Shown here: piece by piece, positions 1 to 8,497 of the stretch | Numbering within the stretch: position 1 is the stretch's first letter | How the letters are laid out: each line of letters starts with the position of its first letter | Source: JAENVU01 sp031362155 | GTDB lineage: Bacteria > Actinomycetota > Acidimicrobiia > IMCC26256 > JAENVU01 | NCBI GenBank assembly: GCA_031362155.1 | Contig: JANLRZ010000185.1 | Location: forward strand, 9,718-73,717 | Direction of reading: 5' to 3' | DNA length: 64,000 nucleotides | Position numbers and translations under genes: made by a program | Notes under the pieces: generated by a model | What the model was told of the DNA's origin: nothing | What the model saw: the letters and a program-made list of their open reading frames with translations, nothing else | Databases searched by the model: none

Positions 1-1308
1 GCGACCCAAGCCCATTCCGATGTTGTCCCCGTGGTCGTCCTGGACCCGCGCGTGCTCGTCGGTGCCGGACCGTTTCGGCGCGCCCAATACCTCGCGTCGG
101 TCAGTGCGCTCAGCCGCGAGATCTCAGATGCGGGCGGCCGATTGACCGTCGCGTCGGGTGATCCGACGGTGGTCATCCCCGATCTGGCGCGTGAGGTCGG
201 TGCAGATTCGGTCGCGTGGAATCGGGACGTGACCCGATTTGCTCGAGACCGCGACGCCGTGACCGCCGAGCGGCTGGGTGGTCGGGGAGTTGCCGTCGAC
301 GGCTCGTGGTCGACCTTGGTGCATCCGCCCGGCTCGGTGCTGACGACCGCCGGGACGGTGTCGCGCGTCTTCACTCCGTTTTATCGGCGGTGGTCCGAGC
401 GTCCGCTGGTCGACCGCGCGATGCCGGGCCCGGCGACGATCGGCGCCGTGGAACGGGAGAAGATCCCGGCCCATCCGAACCCACCGCATCCGGCCGGTGC
501 GCGTGCTGCGCACGATCGGCTCGACGAGTTTCAGGATCGAGTCGACGAGTACGAAGACACGCGCGACCGGCCTGATCTCGATCTGACCTCGAGGCTGTCG
601 GCGGATCTGCGCTTCGGCGTGATCTCGCCCCGCGCCGTGATGCGAGCGATCGGCGACGGCACGCCGGGACGACGCGCGTTCGTTCGGCAACTCGCATGGC
701 GAGATTGGTATGCGCATCTGTGGGCGGCCAACCCGGATCTGGTCGATCGTTGTCAGCAGCCGGTGTACGAGCAGATCCCCTGGAATGACGACCCGGCCGA
801 CCTGGCTGCCTGGATCGACGGGAGCACGGGGTACCCGATCGTCGACGCGGCGATGCGGGAACTGGCAACGACCGGTTGGATGCACAACCGGTTACGGATG
901 GTCGTCGCATCGTTCCTGGTCAAGGATTTACTGGTCGATTGGCGCCACGGGGAGCGCTATTTCCGACGCCTGCTCACCGATGGTGACGTGCCTCAGAACG
1001 CGGGGAACTGGCAGTGGTGCGCGGGGACGGGTCCCGACGCGGCGCCCTACTTCCGGGTGATGAATCCAATCGCCCAGGCCCGTCGCTGGGACCCCGACGG
1101 CGACTACGTCCGCCGGTGGGTCCCCGAGCTGGCCGAGATACCGGGGCGGGCCGTCCATGAGCCGTGGGAACTCGGCCCGTTGGAACTGGCCGCGGCGGGG
1201 GTGGTGCTCGGCACGACGTACCCGGAGCCGATCGTCGAACACCGTGCGGCCCGCGCGCGGGCACTCGCCGCCTACGGCGCCGCGCGCGCAGGGACCGAGC
1301 GGCCCTGA
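1..1308 (+). CDS. Cryptochrome/DNA photolyase family protein, 5' truncated by window edge
   Basis: Light-driven flavoprotein, most likely a class I-type photolyase repairing UV-induced pyrimidine dimers with FAD. Frame 1 is open from base 1, and the first residues (ATQAHSDVVPVVVLDP) match the strand-loop of the N-terminal antenna-binding Rossmann domain, so the true start lies upstream. A GTG at 31 is internal and would remove the first beta strand. The C-terminal helical FAD domain carries the family landmarks FGVISPR, WRDWYAH, the GWMHNRLRM helix and the NAGNWQW segment with the conserved Asn and Trp residues of the electron-transfer chain. The 3' end overlaps the convergent membrane-protein gene by 37 bp. 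A cryptochrome-like signalling role cannot be excluded from sequence alone. Confidence 0.93.
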   Translation, partial: ATQAHSDVVPVVVLDPRVLVGAGPFRRAQYLASVSALSREISDAGGRLTVASGDPTVVIPDLAREVGADSVAWNRDVTRFARDRDAVTAERLGGRGVAVDGSWSTLVHPPGSVLTTAGTVSRVFTPFYRRWSERPLVDRAMPGPATIGAVEREKIPAHPNPPHPAGARAAHDRLDEFQDRVDEYEDTRDRPDLDLTSRLSADLRFGVISPRAVMRAIGDGTPGRRAFVRQLAWRDWYAHLWAANPDLVDRCQQPVYEQIPWNDDPADLAAWIDGSTGYPIVDAAMRELATTGWMHNRLRMVVASFLVKDLLVDWRHGERYFRRLLTDGDVPQNAGNWQWCAGTGPDAAPYFRVMNPIAQARRWDPDGDYVRRWVPELAEIPGRAVHEPWELGPLELAAAGVVLGTTYPEPIVEHRAARARALAAYGAARAGTERP

Positions 1309-2879
1309 TCGCGTAGGTCGATCACAACCTTGGGTCGGGACGAGAGCACGACGTCGAGGCCGAGCGCATCGGCCGAGCGGGCCCTCGATCGGTTCCACCA
1401 CGTCGAGTCGACGACGACATACCGCACCCGCTTGCGTCGGAGCTCTGCGACGGTCGCCCGGCTCGGGAACGATTTCATCCGATTGATGAGTGCTGCGTGG
1501 CCGACCGGGAAGAACCCGGTGTACCCGTTGACCAGCGGGTGGCCGTGGTCGAGGCTCTGCAACATCGCGCGGGTCGTCGGTTCGAAGTCGAACACGGATG
1601 GCCCCGCAGCCATGGGCAGCATGAGCACTCCGTCTCCGGGGTGGCGCGCGAGATAGGTGATCCAACGGCGATGCTGCGGTGGAGCCGGGACAATCGGTCC
1701 GCTCCCGAGGTCGGTGGTGACCAGGGTTCCCACCACCGCGGCGACTGCGATCACGGGCCCGAGTCGTGACCTTCGGTGCCAGACCCAATCGAGGGTGTGC
1801 GCCCCGAGCGCGACGAGCACCAGCTGGGCGACCGCGGTCGCGCGGTACGGAGAGCGCATCTGCGCGAAGACTTCGAAACGATCGACGAACCAGGAGTACG
1901 GCCGCACGCCGAACACGCTCAACCGCGTCCCGAGCGCGATGAGCGTGGCGATGACCCCGAGCCCGATGAGGAAGTGGGTGGAACGGCGCCGACGGGCGAT
2001 GACGGCGCCCAGTACTCCGAGTGTCACGAGGATGGTTCCCGGCCAGTGCCGGCCGCCGGGGGCGAGTTCGTGCCAGGACGCCGACCCGTTGCGGATCGTG
2101 TCGTTGGTCCACTCGATACCGGAGATCCACCGGTGCTGTCCCAGGACGAAGGGCAGTGCCAGCCCAGCTGCGATCGCCGCGCCGAGCAGGAGCCCCGCGC
2201 TCCGTCGACGCCACTCGGACCACCACGAGCGCCGGACGAGCAGGGGCGCGGCGATCAACGTGGCGAGCGTGAACAGGACCGCGTGATATCCGCACGTGAG
2301 GATGGCCGCGGCGAGCGCGGCGCCGATGCCTGCCGCCCATCGCGGTGATGGATCCTCGGCCCACGCCAGCAGGCACGTGAGCGCAACCAGGATCGGCCAG
2401 AGCATCAGCAGTTGGAGCACGCCGAGCTGCGCGAAGACGAACGGGATGGTCTGGGCGAGGACGCCGGCGAGGATCGCGGGAATCGCGGCCACCCCGAGCC
2501 GGCGGGCCAGGGCGTTCATCGCGATGCCATTGAGGGTGATCGCGCCGATGAGCAGGAGGCCGTACGCCACGGTGTCGGGGGTCAGCGACCGCAGGATCCA
2601 GAATCCGAAGCCGGTCAGGGGTTGGAGTTCCGATCGGCCGTAGGCGCCGGGGGTCGGCCAGAAGATAGGAGCGTCCCACCATCCGGCGAGCGCATGCGGG
2701 AGTCGTTCGGCGGTCCACCGCAGACTCCAGAGGTTGAACTCCGGGACGGTGGCGACGCCTTCCCGACCCAGCGGCAGACCGCGCAGCGTCCACGCGAGTG
2801 GTGCGGTCGCGCCGAGGGCGACCAGGAGGTGAATGAGCCAAGTGACCGCGCGTGAACGGAGGGGGCGGCGCGAATGCAC
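1272..2879 (-). CDS. Polytopic membrane protein, possible GT-C glycosyltransferase-like
   Basis: A 535-residue integral membrane protein with roughly ten hydrophobic segments, starting with a signal-anchor-like helix (residues 12-30). An extracytoplasmic acidic/Trp-rich loop after the first helix (EFNLWSLRW, then WWDAPIFWP) and a soluble C-terminal domain resemble GT-C/YfhO-type lipid-linked sugar transferases. The C-terminal part (PLVNGYTGFFP, then RYVVVD) is typical of such proteins in actinobacteria. No donor or acceptor can be deduced. The start is GTG at 2879 with only a weak Shine-Dalgarno sequence. It is divergent from the methyltransferase downstream of 2981 and convergent with the photolyase, overlapping it by 37 bp. 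Confidence 0.75.
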   Translation of the reverse strand: MHSRRPLRSRAVTWLIHLLVALGATAPLAWTLRGLPLGREGVATVPEFNLWSLRWTAERLPHALAGWWDAPIFWPTPGAYGRSELQPLTGFGFWILRSLTPDTVAYGLLLIGAITLNGIAMNALARRLGVAAIPAILAGVLAQTIPFVFAQLGVLQLLMLWPILVALTCLLAWAEDPSPRWAAGIGAALAAAILTCGYHAVLFTLATLIAAPLLVRRSWWSEWRRRSAGLLLGAAIAAGLALPFVLGQHRWISGIEWTNDTIRNGSASWHELAPGGRHWPGTILVTLGVLGAVIARRRRSTHFLIGLGVIATLIALGTRLSVFGVRPYSWFVDRFEVFAQMRSPYRATAVAQLVLVALGAHTLDWVWHRRSRLGPVIAVAAVVGTLVTTDLGSGPIVPAPPQHRRWITYLARHPGDGVLMLPMAAGPSVFDFEPTTRAMLQSLDHGHPLVNGYTGFFPVGHAALINRMKSFPSRATVAELRRKRVRYVVVDSTWWNRSRARSADALGLDVVLSSRPKVVIDLRDQGRSVPARAAP

Positions 2880-2980
2880 GTCGGCATGATCGCATCTCGC
2901 TCTCAGGGTCGCAGGTCAGACGGTTGCCCGGCCCGCAAGCGATCGCTACCCTCCGCCGGGTCTCGACCTCCGGAGGACTC

Positions 2981-3655
2981 GTGTGTAATCCAGCCTGCCT
3001 CGCCTACGGGCAGGCGCATCTCAACGCTGAAACCCTCCGTGGCCGGCGCGTCATCGAGGTCGGGTCGCGTAACGTCAACGGGTCACTCCGTTCCTACGTC
3101 GAGCAGTACGAGCCCGCCTCGTACCTCGGAGTCGATATCGAAGCCGGACCCGGAGTCGACGAGGTCTGTGACGCCGAAGATCTCGTCCGCCGTTACGGCA
3201 CCGAGCAGTTCGACGTCGTGATCTGCACCGAAGTGCTCGAACACGTCCGCGATTGGCGACTGGTGATCTCGAACCTCAAGCGGTTGTTGGCTGCCGACGG
3301 CGTGCTGTTGATCACCACCCGGTCGTTCGGGTTCAAGTACCACGCGTTTCCGTACGACTTCTGGCGGTACGAGGTCGAGGACATGCGCGCGATCTTCGCC
3401 GACCTGACCATCGTCGATCTCGACACCGATCCTGGCGTTCCCGGCGTGTTTCTCACCGCCCGGCGGCCGACCTCGTTCGTCGAAACCGACACATCGGCAA
3501 TCTCCCTGTATTCCATGGTCACCCGAGGGCGGATTCGCGAACTCACGTCGGCCCGGTTCGCACGCTTCGTGAGCCAACGCCGGGCGATGCAGATCGGCGG
3601 GCGGATCTTCCCTGACTCGGTGAAAGCGCGCATCAAGTCACTGCTGTCACGCTGA
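2981..3655 (+). CDS. Class I SAM-dependent methyltransferase
   Basis: A 224-residue methyltransferase of the Methyltransf_11 type. Motif I is degenerate (VIEVGSRNVNGS, E-V-G-S instead of the usual E-x-G-x-G). A LGVDIE motif II supplies the acidic ribose-binding residue, and FDVVICTEVLEHV is the classical post-motif. The GTG at 2981 is preferred over a more upstream in-frame start because GGAGGA lies just upstream (2972-2977) and the protein then begins directly before the conserved fold. The SGS-to-SRN change near motif I also occurs in methyltransferases near polysaccharide genes. The substrate is unknown, and no sugar cluster is adjacent except the membrane GT-C-like gene on the other strand. 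Confidence 0.85.
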   Translation: MCNPACLAYGQAHLNAETLRGRRVIEVGSRNVNGSLRSYVEQYEPASYLGVDIEAGPGVDEVCDAEDLVRRYGTEQFDVVICTEVLEHVRDWRLVISNLKRLLAADGVLLITTRSFGFKYHAFPYDFWRYEVEDMRAIFADLTIVDLDTDPGVPGVFLTARRPTSFVETDTSAISLYSMVTRGRIRELTSARFARFVSQRRAMQIGGRIFPDSVKARIKSLLSR

Positions 3656-3660
3656 GATGA

Positions 3661-4578
3661 TCATCGGCTGAGCGGCATCGCCTGAGGGTGATGGTGGTCG
3701 CCGTGATGGTGGTGCCCGGCGTCGGGGGTGGGGTGCCGGCTTCTCTGGGTCCGGGTTGCAACCACCGTGACGATCCACGTCAGAAACGCCACGGTCACGA
3801 TGCAGAAGCTCGGGGGGAGGTTGAACATCACGGCGAGGACGAGTCCGAGCCAGACGGCACCGAGGCTGAAGGTCGTCGCAAGGGTCAGTGTCGCCGCGGG
3901 CCGTGCAGTGATCGCAAGTGCTGCTGCCGCGGGCGTGACCACGAGGGCGAAGAGCAGCAATGTCCCGACCACCGGAACGGCCATCGTGACCGCGAGCGCG
4001 AGCAGCACGGTGAACGTCACGCCGAGTGCGCGTACGGCCACGCCTTTGGCCTCGGCCACCTGAGGATCAATCGATGCGAACAGGAGCGGTCGGCCGATCC
4101 CGACGAACGCGAGGAGCAGGAACGCGCTGAAGCCGGCGAAGACCTGAATCTGACTCGTCGAGATTGCCAAGAGATTGCCGAACAAGACGTTGGTGACGGT
4201 CCGCGTGTTCTCAGTGGCGAGCGAGGCGAACAGCACGCCGAGCCCCGTGGCCAGTGCAAGCACGGAGCCGGTCGAGACGTCGCGGTTCGCGACCCGTTTC
4301 CCGAGGGTGCCGATCGCGAGTCCGCCGGTGATGCAGAACAGCGCGAGTCCCATCGTCACTGGCATTCCCACCAAGACGGCGAAGGTCGCGCCCGGAAATC
4401 CGATGTGCGCGAGTGCGTGGGCCGCGAACGCGTCTCGACGGATGACGACGAAGTAGCCGACGATGCCCGAGACCAGGGCGACGAGGGTCCCGCCCATCAA
4501 GGCGTTGCGCATGAAATCGGCCTGGAGAATGTCGAACCAGTTCGACTGGTAGCCGACCTCGGCGAGGAGGAGCGTCAT
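3661..4578 (-). CDS. Metal ABC transporter permease (ZnuB/MntB family)
   Basis: A 305-residue inner-membrane permease of the ABC-3 family, importing a divalent transition metal. The family signature regions are visible: FFVVIRRDAFAAHALAHIGFPGA near residues 43-65 (the ATPase-coupling region with its D-x-x-x-H-x-x-H-x-G pattern) and the helix pair ending VVTPAAAALAI. The C-terminus after about residue 275 is a histidine-rich tail (HHHHGDHHH) that may hold metal on the cytoplasmic side. It is translationally coupled to the ATPase gene by an ATGA overlap (4575-4578) and is the last gene of the operon. Confidence 0.92.
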   Translation of the reverse strand: MTLLLAEVGYQSNWFDILQADFMRNALMGGTLVALVSGIVGYFVVIRRDAFAAHALAHIGFPGATFAVLVGMPVTMGLALFCITGGLAIGTLGKRVANRDVSTGSVLALATGLGVLFASLATENTRTVTNVLFGNLLAISTSQIQVFAGFSAFLLLAFVGIGRPLLFASIDPQVAEAKGVAVRALGVTFTVLLALAVTMAVPVVGTLLLFALVVTPAAAALAITARPAATLTLATTFSLGAVWLGLVLAVMFNLPPSFCIVTVAFLTWIVTVVATRTQRSRHPTPDAGHHHHGDHHHPQAMPLSR

Positions 4579-5342
4579 TCGGGCTCACTTCTCGTGAATA
4601 GGTCACCTTGGGGCGTGCGGACGACCTTGATCGGCGTGTCGTAGAGATGGGTCAGGAGGTCACTGTCGACGACGTCGCCGATAGCGCCGTAGTGGGCATG
4701 ACCGTCGAGCAGATAGATGGCGCCGTCGAGGATCGAGAGCAACGGGTTGAGGTCGTGGACGACGATGAGCATCGTGATCGGTCGGGCCGTATGCAGCTCA
4801 CGCAGCAGTTCCACGATCTGGTGTTGATGGTGGATGTCGAGATTCGCGAGCGGCTCGTCCAGCAGCAGCAGATCGGGGTCGCCGACCAACGCCTGGGCGA
4901 TGGCGACCCGTTGCTGTTGACCGCCGGAGAGTTGCGAGAGCCGACGGTCGGCAAGATCGAGGGCCGAAACGGACGCGAGGGCTGCGTCGACCCGCGCATG
5001 ATCGTCGGGGGTGCGCCGACCGAGGCCCCAGCGGGTCCCGGTGCGCCCGAGCGCGACCAGGTCACGGCACCGGATGGCTTCGCCGATCTCGGCCGCGTAG
5101 CCCTGCGGGACGTACCCGATGCGCGGGTCGCCTCGGTGGGGAACCCCACCGAGAACGTTGAGGGTCCCACCGGCGGGCGGGAGGAGCCCCAGGATCATTT
5201 GGAGCAGCGTGGTCTTCCCCGATCCGTTCGGACCGATGGCGGCCACGATCGAACCGGTGGGAATCGAGAAGGTTCCGTCGGACCAGATCTCGGTCCCGTT
5301 GCGGGCGGCGCGGGCGTCGACGAGTTCCAAGGCTGCCGTCAT
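4575..5342 (-). CDS. Metal ABC transporter ATP-binding protein
   Basis: A 255-residue nucleotide-binding subunit that powers the transporter formed with the neighbouring permease and lipoprotein. Walker A is GPNGSGKTT (about residues 36-44), the signature motif is LSGGQQQR and Walker B is LLLLDEPLANLD, followed by the H-loop VVHDL. The ATG at 5342 is chosen because it overlaps the binding-protein stop as ATGA (5339-5342) and gives a normal family length; a much longer open frame upstream is non-homologous. The genes are in the order binding protein, ATPase, permease, all on the minus strand. Confidence 0.95.
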   Translation of the reverse strand: MTAALELVDARAARNGTEIWSDGTFSIPTGSIVAAIGPNGSGKTTLLQMILGLLPPAGGTLNVLGGVPHRGDPRIGYVPQGYAAEIGEAIRCRDLVALGRTGTRWGLGRRTPDDHARVDAALASVSALDLADRRLSQLSGGQQQRVAIAQALVGDPDLLLLDEPLANLDIHHQHQIVELLRELHTARPITMLIVVHDLNPLLSILDGAIYLLDGHAHYGAIGDVVDSDLLTHLYDTPIKVVRTPQGDLFTRSEPE

Positions 5343-6244
5343 TTCACCAGTGCCTCGTCGAGTCGGGCGAGTTGGTCGAGTTGCCATGTGGCGAAGCGTG
5401 CGGAACGGGCCGGTTGGCTCTCGGTGACCTCGACGACGGGCACGCCGGCGCGGGTCGCGACCTGGCGCAGCCGTTTCGGGATCGCCCCTTGGGTTTGGGA
5501 ATTGTCGATCAGGACGTCGATGCCGCCGTCGCGCAGGAGCGATTCGAACTCGGCAAGATCGGCGGGGCCGGGCTCGGACTCGTTGCTCGCCGCACGCTGG
5601 TAGCCGCCGGGCGTGCGGTTGAGGAGACCGAGCGATTCCGCCATCAAATCGAAGACACCTTCGGTCGCGGCGAATCGTCGTCCCGAATATTTCAGCTTCA
5701 GCTCGGCCACGGTCGCGTCGTACTGGCGCAGGGACGCGTTCCATCGGGTCAGCCGGTTCCGGAAGTAGGTGCGGGCCAACGGGTCGCGGCGAGAGAGTTC
5801 GTTGGTGATTGCCGTCGCGACCAGGTGCACATCGCTCGGCCGGTACCACCGGTGCGGGTTGGCCGCGCCGGGGCGAAGGCCGACGGTGCGACCGACATCG
5901 ACGACCGTTGGCCGATGGTCAAGGACCGCGAGCGACTGGTCCGTCCAGGCGTCGTAGCCGAGTCCGTTCTTCACGAGGAGGTCGGCGTCGCTCAGCCGTG
6001 CGATGTCGGACGGCGTCGGCTCGAAGTCGTGCGGATCGGCGGTCGTGGTGAGGACGGTCGTGACGCGGGCGCAGTCTCCGGCGAGCCGCGTGACCAGCTC
6101 ACGCCACTGATCGACGCTGACGACGATACGACGGGCCGCCACCGGGCAGGCGCCGACCGGGCTGCTCGACGGCGCTGATGACGAACACGCACTGAGTGCG
6201 ACGAGCACACCCACGGTGCTGATTCGTACCGACCAATGCCTCAC
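5339..6244 (-). CDS. Metal ABC transporter substrate-binding lipoprotein (ZnuA/PsaA family)
   Basis: A 301-residue periplasmic-type metal-binding lipoprotein. The GTG at 6244 has AGGGG eight bases upstream and gives a short signal peptide ending in a lipobox-like LSACSSS. A further-upstream ATG would overlap the operator. Probable metal ligands are the His of DPHDFEP, the His of NPHRW, the Glu of ATEGVF and the Asp of LIDNSQ. That His/His/Glu/Asp set is the pattern of Mn/Fe-type binding proteins such as PsaA, whereas ZnuA proteins usually have a third His and an acidic His-rich loop, which is absent here. The metal therefore remains open between Zn, Mn and Fe. It is the first gene of the operon, directly downstream of a Fur-type operator. 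Confidence 0.9.
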   Translation of the reverse strand: MRHWSVRISTVGVLVALSACSSSAPSSSPVGACPVAARRIVVSVDQWRELVTRLAGDCARVTTVLTTTADPHDFEPTPSDIARLSDADLLVKNGLGYDAWTDQSLAVLDHRPTVVDVGRTVGLRPGAANPHRWYRPSDVHLVATAITNELSRRDPLARTYFRNRLTRWNASLRQYDATVAELKLKYSGRRFAATEGVFDLMAESLGLLNRTPGGYQRAASNESEPGPADLAEFESLLRDGGIDVLIDNSQTQGAIPKRLRQVATRAGVPVVEVTESQPARSARFATWQLDQLARLDEALVK

Positions 6245-6274
6245 GCTGATCCCCTGGTGACCATCTGACGATGA

Positions 6275-6293
6275 AAGAATGATAGTCATTCTT
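6275..6293. promoter_or_regulatory. Fur/Zur-type operator
   Basis: AAGAATGATAGTCATTCTT is a 19-bp inverted repeat with perfect 8-base arms around a 3-base centre. It matches the classical Fur box layout (9-1-9) at 14 of 19 positions. It sits between the metal-transporter operon (start 6244, minus) and the divergent Fur-family regulator (start 6355, plus), so it can repress the transporter and possibly the regulator itself. Confidence 0.85.
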
Positions 6294-6339
6294 ATTATGC
6301 TCGCGCAATGGAACGGCGGGGGGAGGTTGAGGGCTCTTG

Positions 6340-6345
6340 TATCGT
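6340..6345 (+). promoter_or_regulatory. Putative -10 hexamer (TATCGT) of the Fur-family gene
   Basis: TATCGT ends 9 nt before the ATG at 6355, the same arrangement as other leaderless starts in this window. This supports the ATG over the in-frame TTG at 6337. Confidence 0.4.
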
Positions 6346-6354
6346 GACCGCTCT

Positions 6355-6849
6355 ATGGCGACCCACCGAGCTGTGACCGGTCAGTCCGGCGCGGGGTATC
6401 CGGGGGGCTTGGATCCGGCATTGCGCGAGAGCGTCGCGGCCCGTCTGGCCCGGGGTGAGCAGCGCCTGACTTCCAGTCGGGAAGCGTTGGTCGCCGTGCT
6501 CGCTCGGTCCGATCGTCCCCTCACGATCCCCGAGATTGCCGAGCGCGACTCCGGTCTCGCGGTGAGTTCGGTGTACCGGAACCTCACAATGCTCGAACAG
6601 GTTGGGGTCGTCCATCGGGTGGTGACGGCATCGGGCGACTTCGCGCACTACGAGTTGACCGAAGACCTGACCGAACACCATCACCACCACCTGATCTGCT
6701 CATCCTGCGGTTCGGTCGAGGACTTCGAGGCGACCACCCAACTCGAAGACTCGGTGCACGACGCGGCGCGGCGCATCGCCCGGCGATCGGGATTCCGGAT
6801 CGACCGGCATCTGATCGACCTCATCGGGCTGTGCCCGAACTGCTCGTAG
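6355..6849 (+). CDS. Fur-family metalloregulator (Zur/Fur-like)
   Basis: A 164-residue transcriptional repressor that binds DNA when loaded with metal. The winged-helix domain spans about residues 20-90 (RLTSSREALVAVL, then the recognition helix SSVYRNLTMLEQ). The dimerisation domain has a run of five His (EHHHHH) and the two CxxC pairs (CSSC and CPNC) that form the structural Zn site of Zur/Fur proteins. An alternative TTG start at 6337 has GGGAGG upstream; the ATG is preferred for its -10 spacing. It is divergent from the metal transporter across the Fur-type operator and almost certainly controls it. Confidence 0.92.
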   Translation: MATHRAVTGQSGAGYPGGLDPALRESVAARLARGEQRLTSSREALVAVLARSDRPLTIPEIAERDSGLAVSSVYRNLTMLEQVGVVHRVVTASGDFAHYELTEDLTEHHHHHLICSSCGSVEDFEATTQLEDSVHDAARRIARRSGFRIDRHLIDLIGLCPNCS

Positions 6850-6877
6850 TGCGGCCCGGGCAGGTGGGTCAGGTGGG

Positions 6878-7162
6878 TCAGAGAATCTGGCCGTAGGTGC
6901 TGCAGAGGCCCGCGGCCTCGATCAGCAGCAACGCGGCGATGAACGCGAAGACGGTGCCGCGGCGCCAGCCCCGAAGCCGGGGGCCACCCCGCATGACTGG
7001 GGGCATGTACCAGGCGGGCAGGGTCGAATCGCCGAAGTCGCCGATCAGTTCGGTGATCGGGCGCGCGTGATCCAGTGACGGGTTCGGGTCGGCGGCCAGG
7101 GCCTCTTGCTCGAGTTCGTGGTCGCTGATGGTGAGTTCGGTGTCGTTCACGATGTCGTTCAC
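6878..7162 (-). CDS. Small single-pass membrane protein, unknown function
   Basis: A 94-residue protein with an acidic N-terminal half (ELTISDHELEQEALAADP) and one transmembrane helix near the C-terminus (about residues 70-88), preceded by a basic stretch (RLRGWRRG), so the N-terminus is predicted cytoplasmic. The GTG start at 7162 has GGAGGG at good spacing and overlaps the stop of the upstream gene by four bases (GTGA), which argues for translational coupling. I recognise no domain. Confidence 0.65.
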   Translation of the reverse strand: MNDIVNDTELTISDHELEQEALAADPNPSLDHARPITELIGDFGDSTLPAWYMPPVMRGGPRLRGWRRGTVFAFIAALLLIEAAGLCSTYGQIL

Positions 7163-7578
7163 GTTCCCTCCACGACGATCCAACCGCGGCGCTGCAACTC
7201 CGCGGCGAGGACGTCGTCGGGGATGGCACTGAGTTGATCGGCGCCCAGTGAGTCTTGCGGAGTTCGACCGGGCGCGGGGGTTCGGGGCGGCGGGGCCGAC
7301 CGCTTCGGCGAGCGCGTCGCCGGCGGAGGTGCCGCGGTGTCCTCTGCCGCGGATTCGAGCAGATCGGCCACTTCATTGGCCTCGGCTTCGGCCTGGAGGC
7401 GCTCGATCAACTCGTCGGCTTCGTCGCGGGTGAACCGACCGCCCGCCTGCCGCTGGTTGAGCCCGAGTGGGCCGCGCGCGTCCCGGAAATCGGTGTGGCC
7501 CGCGGCATGGATCATCTCGGTCAGGTCTTGGATCTGCCGATGGGTCGCGGGTGGGCCTGCTGATTGACCGAACGCCAT
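7159..7578 (-). CDS. Conserved-looking hypothetical protein
   Basis: A 139-residue soluble protein of unknown function. The N-terminal 75 residues form a compact segment (THRQIQDLTEMIHAAGH, then GRFTRDEADELIERLQ), followed by an Ala/Pro-rich linker and a small C-terminal module (LSAIPDDVLAAELQRRGW) that looks like a short helical hairpin. The ATG at 7578 is chosen over an upstream GTG because it begins just before the folded part. It is coupled by a 4-base overlap to the small membrane protein downstream, so the two may act together. Confidence 0.65.
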   Translation of the reverse strand: MAFGQSAGPPATHRQIQDLTEMIHAAGHTDFRDARGPLGLNQRQAGGRFTRDEADELIERLQAEAEANEVADLLESAAEDTAAPPPATRSPKRSAPPPRTPAPGRTPQDSLGADQLSAIPDDVLAAELQRRGWIVVEGT

Positions 7579-7623
7579 GGTCACAGTCTCGCAGGCGAGT
7601 GCGACCACCCACGGAGTTTGGGC

Positions 7624-7983
7624 CTATTCGACGGGTACACAGTTCGGTGTGTCGTCTGTGCCCGCGCCGGCGACGCGATGGAGGACTGCCGCGGTGGGGG
7701 TGACGACGATCTGGTCCGACGCTCCCATCTCCGCGGTGCCGTCGACGATGAGCCGGTAATGCTCGTCGTGCCGGGTGGTCCAGATCAGGGTGACGTCGGA
7801 GCGGTCCGCGACGTTCCGGGTGGTCCGACGACCGGCGCCGACGACGATCGTGTCGGTCGACCAGATGGGAAGTACCGACACGACGTGGGGCCGGGAGCCG
7901 TCCGAGACGCTGATCAGGAGCGCGTCACCGTCGATGGCCGCGATGAGATGTTCGAGGGCGGTGAGGTCGACCGGGATGCTCAC
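7624..7983 (-). CDS. PPOX-like FMN-binding split-barrel protein
   Basis: A 119-residue protein resembling pyridoxamine-5'-phosphate-oxidase-like split barrels that bind FMN, F420 or heme. The features are a beta strand pair at the start (ALLISVSDGSRPHVVSVLPIW), the TRNVADRSDVTLIW segment at the cofactor phosphate position and a final strand (YRLIVDGTAEM). It is short for the family, and its cofactor cannot be assigned. It follows the LPxTG-type gene by 12 bp on the same strand, suggesting co-transcription. Confidence 0.75.
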   Translation of the reverse strand: MSIPVDLTALEHLIAAIDGDALLISVSDGSRPHVVSVLPIWSTDTIVVGAGRRTTRNVADRSDVTLIWTTRHDEHYRLIVDGTAEMGASDQIVVTPTAAVLHRVAGAGTDDTPNCVPVE

Positions 7984-7995
7984 CGAGCCGCGCGC

Positions 7996-8280
7996 CTAAA
8001 TCGTGGCGGCGCGACGGTTGCGACGAACGAGGACTACCCCGACACCGACCGCGGCACCCGCGACCAACGCCAGTTCGGCGGCGTCGGTCCCGGTGATCGG
8101 GAGCGTGGAACTCGACGTCGGCTGGGTTGCCCGTGGCGGAGTGCGGTTGGGAAGAACTTCAGGAGGCGTGCCTCCGCCGGGGTAGGGCGCGGCGCCCGAC
8201 ATCGTTGCGGGAACGATGAGCCCGACCGTCGCGATGGCCGCGACGGCGGCGCTGCGGATGAGGGTGGTTGTTGCCTTCAT
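7996..8280 (-). CDS. Small LPxTG-type cell-wall-anchored protein
   Basis: A 94-residue secreted protein with an N-terminal signal peptide (basic start MKATTTLIR, hydrophobic core, likely cut after SGA-A near residue 30), a short Pro/Thr-rich linker and a C-terminal sorting signal consisting of LPITG, a hydrophobic helix and the basic tail RRNRR. Such proteins are covalently attached to the wall by sortase. No sortase gene is present in the window. The start ATG at 8280 is preceded by GGGAGG. With almost no folded domain between signal and anchor, it may act as a spacer, or it may be processed. Confidence 0.8.
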   Translation of the reverse strand: MKATTTLIRSAAVAAIATVGLIVPATMSGAAPYPGGGTPPEVLPNRTPPRATQPTSSSTLPITGTDAAELALVAGAAVGVGVVLVRRNRRAATI

Positions 8281-8392
8281 GAAGCCTCCCGGGCTTGACG
8301 GCGGCCACCGCATCCGGCCACGACAAGCCGCCAGATACCGCCCACCGAGCAGCGTACGGAACTCAACGGCCGGAGTGGTGGATACCTCCCGT

Positions 8393-8418
8393 CCCGCTCG
8401 TGGCCCTGCGGGCCGGGC
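8393..8418. repeat. 26-bp direct repeat, copy 1
   Basis: First copy of an identical 26-bp sequence (second copy 8498-8523). Each copy holds the hairpin GGCCC-TGC-GGGCC. The repeats lie in the 277-bp GC-rich gap between the divergent LPxTG-type gene and the monooxygenase-like gene. Confidence 0.8.
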
Positions 8419-8497
8419 CGCTCGGGCCCCGGCCGCCGCCACGGAGCAGCGGTCTCGGGGTCGGGTTGGTGGTCGGCGGCGCCGGCCTCTTCCCTTC

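Noticed and set aside
3688..6178. Plus-strand frames of 268-331 codons opposite the metal ABC operon
   Set aside because: Antisense to three clear transporter genes, with a charged low-complexity composition.
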